A DNA stretch of 60,000 nt, taken from NCBI RefSeq assembly GCF_964355755.1, contig NC_092673.1, positions 35,537,648 through 35,597,647 on the forward strand. Reading direction: 5' to 3'. The stretch's first letter is position 1, and the number at the start of each line of letters is the position of its first letter. The stretch is from Antedon mediterranea (Eukaryota > Echinodermata > Crinoidea > Comatulida > Antedonidae). Under the pieces are notes generated by a model that saw only the letters and a program-made list of their open reading frames with translations, searched no databases and was not told the origin of the DNA. Below are positions 32,190 to 44,100 of the stretch, piece after piece. The position numbers were made by a program, and so were the translations under genes.

Positions 32190-35100
32190 TGAAGTGAGGG
32201 CGCTATTTTCTATTGCGATTGAAATAACGTATTTTACTACAATACAACCTTGGTCCTATGTTCAGAAGCCCAAACCATCTCGGCCCCAGACAACTCGGCA
32301 ACAAGGCAATTTAATTTCAGTTTAAATTTATATATTTTATTTATATCAGCATAAATCATATATCAAACAAGTCTGAATGAATCTAGATATTTACTTGGTC
32401 TATACTTTATTTACTAACTCCTTACCAATTTCATCCTTCACTGCCTTTTGTAAATCTTCATATTCTTCTTTGGAAGAAACCTGTTTTTGGTGAGCATGTT
32501 CTTCATAGAATTTTGGTTCATCTATAAAATAATTTTATAAATAATTTAAAGAAATACCTATATACATTGTAAACACATGTGACAACTACTTCTTAATATA
32601 TTTTGTTCATCTATAAAAAATAACATTCTAAACAATAGTACAATAATTGTTAATACAGTACTACAATGTAAACCCAGAGGTCTAATGGCAACAATGCCTG
32701 AAGATACTAAATTTCAAAATTAATAACGTATTTCAATTACAATGTAGTATCCTAGTCTAATGGTAAACTCATTATGAGTGTTGCTTTTTCTAAGCTTCTT
32801 TAGACATATTTTGCTTTCAAATGATAAATAACATATTGCTGTACTGTTGAATGGCAAATAACCAAATGAATAAAACATAATACCTTTGAGGTGACTTGAA
32901 CTTCTGAATAGCTTAGATGATCCAGGTTCATCTATTAAAAAAACACTATAGTAATTATTTGTTTTTAAATAGAAAATGTAGAATTCAGGAACAAAAAAGC
33001 ATGAATGATTTTGTTTCTCCTATAAATAATGTCACATGATCATCAAATTCAATAATATCCAGTTTAAGTTTTGACAATTAAAAAATGTTTTTTTATCAAA
33101 GAAGTTTATAATTCTATCTATTTACATGTATGGGGTCTATCACTTTGCTAGATAATTGGAAATGAATAAATCTTACTTAGTTCCTTTAGTATAATTTTAA
33201 TCCAAATAAACAAATAAAACAAAATAGGAGGTGAAGATAAGAAAATAGAGAACATGTAGTATACAGTATTAACTTAAGTGAAATATTAGAATTGGCTAAA
33301 ATCAACCTCATTATCATAAGACAACAACATACCTGGATCTGGGCTTAAAGATCTCTTAAACTGTTTTGACGTTTCATCTTTATCTATAAAATATATGTAT
33401 TTTTTTCTTTTGGTAATTATTGTTCTATTGTTAAATATTAGGTTGCAAATTACTTTTTATTAATTAAACATTTCATTTAGAGTATATTTTTACCTGGTTC
33501 TGATTTCACATGTCCTTCTGATCCATGCTCCATTTTAATACTGGTTGGCAATATCTCTGTTGATGTACCAGCTACATTGTCTGAATCTTCTAAAATCCCT
33601 GGTAAATACAAATGGTAGATGGGGTGGGTGGGGGGGGGGGGTGTTATTTATTAGGTAGAGAACGGATTATCTCTTTTGTAGCTGTTTAATTCATTTGAAG
33701 ATATACATACCACTACCACCTCTGTAACGGAGTACCAATTGAAGGGTTGACTGATTCTGAATGTTGCAGTCGGACAGTGCTTTCCAATCTTTAAGCTGGT
33801 TTCCAGCAAAGATAATTTGTTGCTGCTCTGGTGGAATTCCCACTTTATCTTGGATCTTAGCTTTCACATTCTCAATGATGTCTGATGGTTCAACATCAAG
33901 TGTAATTTCCTCTCCAGTGAGTGTTTTCACAAAAATCTCCATGCCGCCTCTCAGCACAAAAGGCTCTGATAATAGACAAAAACAAGACTTCAAAATGTGC
34001 CTAATATTCATATCAAGGCCATATTTTGCTAAGATCAGATTTTAATATCATGACATAATGACAATAACAATGCAAATCTCTTAATAATTTTTGAATACAA
34101 TACTTTCTGATAAAAATGAAAAACAATTGTAGATTTTTTATACATAAAAAGAATAGGTATACATTGGTTCAGGTTCATGATTGTTTATTATTTACACTCA
34201 GCTATGTGCTTTTTATGTTTTGTTCAGACACACATGAAATGACAGCTGTGGGGTGAAGGATGGTTGTCATATTCTTTTATGCACAGATGTCTAGAATGTG
34301 CTTATTTTATATTCCATTATCATACTTCTTGTATTTGTATATGTTTTTTGATCTTGAAATAAAAATGTCATGCAGTGAAATTGTCTTATACATGACATGT
34401 CCGATATAGGCTAGTCAATCTAGCATTTTGAGTGAAACAAATTGCAAACAGAGATTTTTTTTTTTTAAATGGTTACATATGATAAGGTAATTATTTTTTG
34501 AGCATCACACCTCTGACACTCATCCCGAAGGTATGCAAATTAGCTTAAATATGTAAATTAGGGTGAAATTACAGGGTTACCATATCTTAAAAACTACTAA
34601 TCGTAGAGAGTTCATTTTTGCACAGTCTGGTTCAGAATATATATATTTATATTTGCTCTAATGAGACATTTTACATAAAAATGTCCGGAAGTACCAAATT
34701 TTGACCCTTGACCCCATTTCTCAATATTTACATAAATATGTGATTAAAATGTCTGTAGAGACTTTATTTTGGACTCAATGACTTGAATATTGTTTTTCAA
34801 TACCCACCATAGAACTGTATTATAATTCCTAAAATCTTCTTCATGCACCTCGAAAGTATGCAAATTAGTAGTACAAGTAATATTAAATATGCAAATTAGG
34901 GAGTGAAATTACACCGTTGCCATATCTCGAAAACCGCTAATGCTAGAGTGTTGATTTTTTCACTAAAATATTTAAAATGTATATATTTATATTTGTTGTA
35001 ATGAAACATTTTACAAAAAAATGCCCGGAACTATAACATTTGACCCTCGACCCCATTTCTCAATATTGCATATATAATGAAAACTAAAATGTCTGTAGAG

Positions 35101-38100
35101 ACTTTGTTTTGCCCTCAAATGACTCGGATACAGGTTTCTAATAGCCAACATAGGAATGTTTAGTAAATCTCAAAATCACACCTGTATCACTCACCTTCAA
35201 ATGCAAATTATTAGTACAAGTTACATGAAATATGCAAATTAGGGGGTGAAATTACAGGTTCCTATATGTATCGAAAACCGCTAAGGTAGAGAGTTGATTT
35301 TTTCAAAAACTTGTTCAGAATGTACATATTTATATTAACAATTGACCCTTGACCCTATTTATCAATGTTTGCATACATAATGCGACTAAAATGTCTGTAG
35401 ATAATTTTTTTGGACTCAAATAACTCGGATACAGTTTTCCTATTGTCAGCATAGGACCTCTTTGTAATTCCCAAAATCACATCTTTGTCACATACCTTGA
35501 AAGTATGCAAATTATTAGTACAAGTTACATGAAATATGCAAATTAGGGGTGAAATTACAGTCTTCCCATATCTCGAAAACCATTAATGCTAGAGAGTTGA
35601 TTTGAATTCAGAGTTGATTCAGAATGTACATATTTATATTCGCTGTAATGAAACATTTTATGCAAAAATTGTCTTGATTGAATTATGACATTTGACCCTT
35701 GACCCTATTTCTCAATATTTTCATATAATTCAACTAAAATATCTGTACAGACTGTTTTGGCCTCAAATGACTCAGATACAGGTTTTCTATAGCCAGCTAG
35801 CATAGAACTGTAGTAATTCTCAAAATCACACCTTTGTTACTTCCCTAGAAAATATGAAAATTAGTAGTACAAGAGGTGAAAGTTGCCATATCTCTATCGG
35901 TCATTAGCGTTTTTCGAGATACATAAGGCTTTGCATATTTCATATAACTTGTACTAATAATTTGCATACTTTCGAGTTGCTTGACTTTTGGAATTACTAA
36001 ACGATCCTATACTGGCTATATAAAACCTGTATCCAAGTCATTTGAGGCCAAAACAAAGTATGTACATACATTTTAGTTGCATTATATGCAAATATTGAGA
36101 AATAGGTTCGAGGGTCAAATGTCATACTTTCGACAATTTTTTTTTTCAATAATGACCCAGATACAGGTTTTCTATAGCCAGCATAGAACTGTTTAGTAAT
36201 TCTCAAAATCACACCTCTGTTACTACTTCGCTTGAAAGTATGCAAATCAGTAGTACAAGAAAGTTGCCATATCTCTCTCTCTCGGTCATTAGCGTTTTCG
36301 AGATACATAAGGCAATTCACTGTAATTTGCATATTTCATATAGCTTGTACTACTAATTTGCATACTTTTGAGGTGCTTGACTTATACTGGCTATATAAAA
36401 CCTGTATCCGAGTTATTTGAGGCCAAAACAAAGTCTGTACATACATTTTAGTTGCATTATATGAAAATATTGAGAAATAATAATAATAATATCCTGGATT
36501 TATATAGCGCCTAATGTTGTGTAACCTCTAAGCGCTGTACATAAACTAATACGAAAAAAGGGAATTCCAACCATGCCAAAACGAAGGCGTGATTTTGGGA
36601 ATTACAAAGCGGTCCTATGCTGACTATAGGAAACATGTATCCGAGTTATTTGAGTCCAAAACAAAGTCTCTACAGACATTTTAGTCGCATTATGTATGCA
36701 AACATTAATAAATGGGGTTGAGGGTCAATTGTTGTATTTCCGCTCATTTTTTCATAAAATGTTTCATTAGAGTAAATATAAATATGTACATTCTGAACAA
36801 GTTATTGAAAAAATCAACTCTCTAGCCTTAGTGGTTTTCGATATATAGGAACCTTTAATTTCACCCTCTAATTTGCATATTTCATGTAACTTGTACTAAT
36901 AATTTGCATACTTTGGAGGTGAGTGATACAGGTGTGATTTTGAGATCTACTAAACAGTCCTATGTTGGCTATTAGAAACCTGTATCGGAGTCATTTGAGG
37001 GCAAAACAAAGTCTCTACAGACATTTTAGTTTCATTTATACGGTATATGCAATATTGAGAAATGGGGTCGAGGGTCAAATGTCATACTTCCGGTCAATTT
37101 TTTGTAAAATGTTTCATTGGAGCAAATAGAAATATGTACATTTTGAATACGGCTGTGAAAAAATCAGCTCTCTAGCATTAGTGGTTTTCGAGATATAGGA
37201 CAACTGTAATTTTTTCCCCTTATTTGCAAATTTTATTTAAATTGTACTACTAATTTGCATACTTTCGAGGTGTGTGACAAAGGTGTGATTTTGGGAATTA
37301 CAAAGTGATCCTATGCTGGCTATTAGGAACCTATGTCTGGGTCATTTGAGGGCAAAATAAAGTCTCTACAGACATTTTAGTCACATTGTATATGCAAACA
37401 TTGAGAAATGGGGTCGAAGGTCAAATGTTGTACTTCCGGTCATTTTTTCGTAAAATGTTTCATTAGAGTAAATACAAATATATACATTTTGAATAGATCA
37501 GTGAAAGAATCAACTCTCTCGGACTAGTAGTTTTTGAGATATGGTAACCTTGTAATTTCACCCTAATTTGCATATTTAAGCTAATTTGCATATCATCGGG
37601 ATGAGTGACAGAGGTGTGATACTCACATTTTGATCTCCTCATCATATATGACCATTTAAAAAAGAAAAATCTCTGTTTGCAATTTGTTTAACTTTGGGCT
37701 GTTTTTTTTGCTAGATTGACTAGCCTATATAAACTCACATGCTTAAATGGTATACTGTAAAAAGTATTTAATTATTTATTCAAAATCACACTCAACAGTG
37801 GGAAACCTGCCTCTTACCCAAGGATGGTGTCATAGTAATTATAGTAGTATTATGTCTAGAGAAGATTTTGAACTAGACTGAATGATAGACCATTATAAAT
37901 AATGTACTCGTAAAATAGGAAATAACAGTTTTCATAATAAAAAAGTGTTGAATCCCACCAGAACAGAACATGGAACTTACCTGTACCAGTAGAGCTTTTT
38001 TGTAATGATTTTGGCTCTCCTTCATCAGTACCGCCATCATCTGTAAATATTATTATACACTTAATGGACTTGATGATGATGTTGCTTACATACAACAAAT

Positions 38101-41100
38101 ACAATTTTAGTTAAATCATTCAGTTTAAAGTATAACTTGCAATAATAGTGTTTTATAGCATATCTACAGTAAGGGTGTTTGTTGTATGAGAGAATGTATC
38201 TGGCGGGTGAATATCTGTGATATACTGTACATGGTTCAGTGGGTTCTAACCCTATCCAGAACTTTTTTCATACACTAACAAATATGGAACTTTCCGATGA
38301 TCTATGCTCGACACAATTATGTGATCATGTTCGAAATATGAGGACTGTTTCAATAATTCTACAGTATTATTTATATATAATGTACACAGTGCTATGCCAC
38401 ACATTTAATTTACATATACACATTATTATTTTTAAAAACCTGTTGATAGAGAATTTGTAAAATGAGGAGCATTTTTAGAAAGAATGAAAAACCATACATA
38501 TTTCATATAAATAAACTACAAAGGCTCACCAGTTTGTGATTTGGGTGACATTTGTTCTTCTTTATTGTTGATAAGGAGTTCATCCCATTTCTTGTCCGAT
38601 TCATCTAGAAAATAAAAGAATAAAACTTTTAATATCTTTTAAAATATCTATTTTATTCAGTTCAACCACCAGCGATGAAACCGCCACTAACAGGTTGAAT
38701 CTTAATCTAAATCTTTATTTAAATTAATTTCATCTTTCTGAAATTTGAGTTCCATGGCAGTTTAAAGTGAAGTGAATCAAACATTTTGTCTTAATTTTAG
38801 TATTTAGTTATTTATATATAACTATAACAATAATGTATTTCAAAGGTGGATGGTTTGTTGATAAACAAAACCCACTATTGTGATTTTTCATACATTTACA
38901 CTCTTGGGCTAGGCCCAAAACTGATGGTTTTCAGTATGACAACTTTGGACCTAACCCTCTTGTTTTCAGTTTAGTTTAATTTAAAGTTAAATTTTCATTT
39001 AACTTTCATAAAATGTAAGGCGAGTCCTGTATACATTCTTAATGAAGGGAAATGAGTTGTTAGGAGCTCATTGTACTAAGCCTCGGCATTACGTGGTAGG
39101 GTGACCTGTTCCTTTCAACACCACATTATCCTTCCTAGTATCCTACAACTAGGTACTCATTTACAGCTCAGTAGACTGAATTAAACCCAGGTTTTTCTGT
39201 ATGATAGCTACTAACTAACAACTCGCCGCTACACCTACTAACTTTAATACAAACTACAAATTACAAATTTCCTACCAAATTCTTCTAATTTTCTCAATGC
39301 ACTGTTGTAATCGTGTTCATTGATAGTAATGTCAACCAATTCACCAAGTTGGTCTTTCTGGTCTTCATCTACTACTAATATTCGGGCTAAATCTTTATGA
39401 AGTGTTTTATTGCAATACATTTTCCATAGCTCTCTTAATGCTTCAAAGTCATGTGACACTACATATAATGCTATACACCCAGTTACTACTTTCTCAAATT
39501 GTAAATCCATTCCACTAAAATAATTCTTGAGCTGTTCCATTATTTTATGAGTTTCTTCAACAATTTTACTACTTAGTTCTTCCTGTTTTCTCATTGATTT
39601 GTAGAGAAGTTCCAACGCATGTGGTTGCTCACTGTCATGGACTGATGAAGAATGTTGGTTCTTAACAAGAGTTACTAATAATTGGACACCTAAATCAAAA
39701 ATAAATTGTAAATAGTACAGTGTAATTAAATTGCATTAGAGCTCATTAAAAATGCTTATTTCTTTAACATTTTTATTTAAATTTATTAATTTATAATTAC
39801 CACAAGCTTAATACAATTTAAATGTTCACTATAATTTAGTTTTTAGTTTTAGTTTTAAAATAAAAAAAAAAAATTTTTGTTGACTAATAAATAAAGGAGA
39901 ATAAATATTAAGGAGAATTCAATCTAAATCCTAGCCCTAAACCATCTCAGCCCCACGGTAAATCTAGTTTGACTTGGGCAGACTCAACTGTACATAGAAA
40001 AGAGTCAATTCTTTTTTGTTATAATTAAACTGCTTCTTTTACACAGGTTTTTTTGTAATAAAATGATCACAAACAAATTTACTCTCACTTCTTTCCTGTT
40101 CAGTGCTTGATAAAGAGGCACCTGTAGGATGAATAAAAATTAATCATCATTTATTTAATATATTATAAAATTAAAGATTATATTTGCCAAATTTAAAGAG
40201 AAACAACAGTAGTAGGTAAACTAAAATAGAGGTTGCATCAACAATAGTTATTATAGATGAGCATACTATGATCAAGATGAGCATACTATGGTTATTAATA
40301 AGATCAAGTCTGGACCAAATTTGGCAGCCAAAAGCATTCCTACCGCCGATTATACCCTGAGCAAACTTTGGTGGCCAAAATTGGTCTGCCCGAACTGGTT
40401 TTAAGAGTGATAAATGGTGCACCAAATACATGCAAAACAAATCCACAGAACTGATTTGGCATGGATCGATTTTGGTGGGTGGGACAGTACAACCCAGAGC
40501 AAACAGAGTTGACATATCTGCAAGATTATTACTGTGTTAAATTTACTAATCCATTTTTGGTTTATCTTGGAAATAATGTTGCAAATAGTGTCCACAAAGT
40601 AGTACATTTTTCCAATTTGATTGTACCTTTTAACTCCTTTAAAGCAGCTTTGTATTCCTTTAACTCAATGTCGGTTGTCCAGTCTTTTAAAAATGTCTCT
40701 TGATTGGCTGGTACTAAGATTTCAGCTAAACCATTGATTAGTTTGTCATTTAGGTGCATGCTCAACAATTTTTTTAAAGCCTTTCTTTTACTTGTACACA
40801 GATAAAAACACAACGATGCTTTTGGATCCTTAATTCCCAATCCATTAAACTTAAATGAGGACAATATACTTTGTTTTAATTTGTTCTGTTGCTCAACAGC
40901 CTCCACACATCCATTAAGCGGACTGAGATTACACTTGGTTTTGACTTTAATTGCAAGTTTTGCATCTTTTAAAGAAAAAGAAAAAAAAAGTTTGTTACTG
41001 TATATGCATACCTCATAAAAAGAAGTAAATAAGAGTGGAATATTCATTAAAACCCTCTTTTGGGACACCTCAATTCAGGGGACAGTCCTATTAAGGAGAA

Positions 41101-44100
41101 ACTTTCCCATGAATTGAAGAAGGGGACACTACAGTAAACCTCTATTCAGAGAACACAATTGCTCGAATTAACCAGTGGAAATACAAAATATAGATGCCAT
41201 AAACAAGCGATTATTTTGTCTGTGATTATTATTATTTGCTTTAGTAATTTTGACCTTTTACTGTAGGCCTAAAAGGCATATTATACATACCTCTATTTAG
41301 CAATATGTTCTTTCCACGTTGTCCAAGTCGACAGGCAAATTCCTTTATTTTGTCTGGTTCATCTGCTAACTGTCCATCAATTTCCAATTCAAGTACTGTG
41401 TCCCAAATATTTTGAACATTTTGTAGTCTATAATGAGTAATAACAGCATTGAATCCTTTTGGGTGAACTTCTCTTAATGCCCTAAAAAGGTTTTCCCTAT
41501 ATGATGATAATCTTTCTTCATCAGCACTTTGCTCAACATCTTTTATATAATCAATTACAAGATCGTGAGCATACTTTAATTTTGACAGTTTAGTAATCGT
41601 GACAAGAAGTTGAACACGAGTAGGAGTAATCAAACCTTCTTCGTTCAATACATTCAATAAATGGTTTGCTCCATTAGCATTAGCGGTGATGTCTGCTAAC
41701 GCTAAATGGTCGAATAAACAAAACCGTAACCACAGGTATTTGTCATCATTATAGTGTTTACTAAGAGCAGCTTTTAATTTAGAGAACTTTTCATTTTTAT
41801 CAACTTTTTCTGCCATTTTAGCAATTGTACCAGTCTGCAAAATAAAAATATAAGACAATAAATTTTTAATTTTTAGTGAAATAAATCCAATAGGCATGTC
41901 TCTTTTGAGTTGCTCTCTTTGGCTTTAAATTGTTAACAATACAGTATAATATTTGACATTGTGGCTACAGTATGTGCTTATGCAAATGGACAATTTCTTT
42001 TTTTATTATTAATATTTACTACATAAGTATACATGGTAATGCTGTAATACTGTATATGATGCTAATCAGTTGAGTTTCAAACGTTTTTCAAATAAAAAGT
42101 TTAAGCTGCGTTTACCCATTTCAAACAAGAAACTCAATACAGAATCAAACATTGTTATTAGGCTTTCAATGTCAATATATGTTTACATTTATACTAGACA
42201 TGATACAGCCAAACTACAGTACATGTACATCCTTCCACATAAAAATATATATAAATTTATTAAAATTATGTATCATCTGTTATTATGAAAAGCAGAAAAT
42301 CCAATTCCTCAACAAAAACAACCATACACAGTAACAAACTGACTTATTCTGTCCGGTCCAGTAGCCTTATTCACTTTGCACCAGCAAACAACTAGTTTTG
42401 ATAATTTTTGTTAAAAATTTATCTTAAGGGTCTTTTCTTTATTTGCTGATTTCAACTTTGTTTTTAACATATTTCTGCTTCACTTTTTTAATTTTGATCA
42501 TCCATGGTTTATTTATTAGGATATAATCTCTTTTCTTAACAGGAACAACAGATTTAACACATAAGCAACAAATGCTTGTCCAGTTTGTTAGTTTAGTTTG
42601 TGCCTTTAAAGCATCCACACAGTTTGTCAATAGCATTGTTAGACCATGGAGGTATAAAATAAGTACCTCCATGGTTAGACCATGTAAGATAATTTAGACT
42701 ACTTGGTATCTAATTTTTTTCTGTAAATAGGTAACAAACAAAGGGTATTGTTTTGTTTTACCCAAAATTTTATTGCAATCACCTCTTATTGAGGTTTAGT
42801 TATCAATAACTAATACACTGTCCGGTATTCGCTGATTCAATCATGTTTCAGTAAAACACATTATGTTAGCATCCCTGTACTCAAATTAGTATGTGGTACT
42901 TATAGTCACTTCATCGATCTTATTTTGTAGCAAACAAACATTTCCAAGTATGATGGTTGGTGCGGGTGTATTTATATTTACTTTACTTTTTCCTAATCCA
43001 AAACCTACTTAATTCTTGTCTCTTTTCTTGATTTCATGTGGGCAAGTTTCAATACGCAGACTTTGAGTTTGAGTTAAAGAATTGATCGCTGTTGTACGCT
43101 TTATATAGGGTAACTGAGAGGTAAAAGTTTTGTTCATCATTCCATAAAAAAAAGCAGTTTTAAAACTTAAACCAACAAAAGCACAATTTACAGCGAATTA
43201 GCCAACAAACGTAAACAATTTCTAATTTCAGGAGTGAATGCCAAAGGTTGTCGCCACATTGCAAATTAAATAAATGTTAGTTGATAGTATCTTTCCTTTT
43301 AAATCAGTTAAACGTAAATTATATAATTGTAAAATAATTATTTAAATATTAACACAATTTGGTTTGCTTTACTTAACTTTAGGTTTGTTCTACTTACAAA
43401 TACTGAGTGCCTTCACTAGTTACAATTATTTAGGTATTTTATTAACAATAAAAAAAGAAAGAATCGTACCTTTGGGTTAAGTGGTAATGTTGATGCATTA
43501 GTGCTTGTAGATGGTTGGTCTAGAGATAAAAATTAAAACCATAAATGTTTACAATAGGGATACAGTATACAGTTTAATACAGTAATATCAGTTAGATAAT
43601 GATTGACTTAACAATGGAGGTATGGTTTAACAATATTATATTAAATATGATTCCATATGAAAAATGTAATTGTTAAAAAATGTATAATAAATTAAGATAA
43701 ACATTGCATAATTTGTATAAAGTATGTTAAAAATAATAATTAAAACGTACCCTCACTCACAATCCTGATCTTTTTCTTTTTTCCAGATACTTTATCATCA
43801 ATTGGACTAAGTCTACTCTTTAACTTATTATTTTCTATCCCCCAAAAAATACCACTCGCTTTTTTGTCCAGAAGCTGTGCAAACTTTGTCACTGACTTCT
43901 CTTCATCCACCAATTGTTTGTCCACCTCCAGAAAGAATACAAAGTCCCAAATCGTAGCAAACTTGTGCTCGCCTAGCTTGTAATGAGCAAGCATGTTTGG
44001 TACTGTTGTTGTATTTTGTCGTATTGCTTTATAAAGTCTTTTGCGATATTCTGATATTGGTTTGCCATTGATAAAGTTGTACTCTTCATTGTTGTTTGGA

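Noticed and set aside
32580-32625. Second ATGAAC... acceptor-like sequence near exon 32426-32521
   Set aside because: It resembles the exon's acceptor, but the phase-1 frame meets a stop before the next donor. Probably a decayed partial duplicate.
36070-36420. Open frames at the centre of the giant foldback
   Set aside because: Short frames in palindromic, AT-rich repeat units with no domain. They change between units.
42439-42672. 77-codon minus frame with [13 protein letters not shown] (like the TRADD-N exon's [13 protein letters not shown]) and INKPWM
   Set aside because: The likeness to the TRADD-N-like exon stops after a few residues, and the KPWM part is equally LINE-like. There are no usable splice sites. 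It could be a remnant of either, so it is not annotated.
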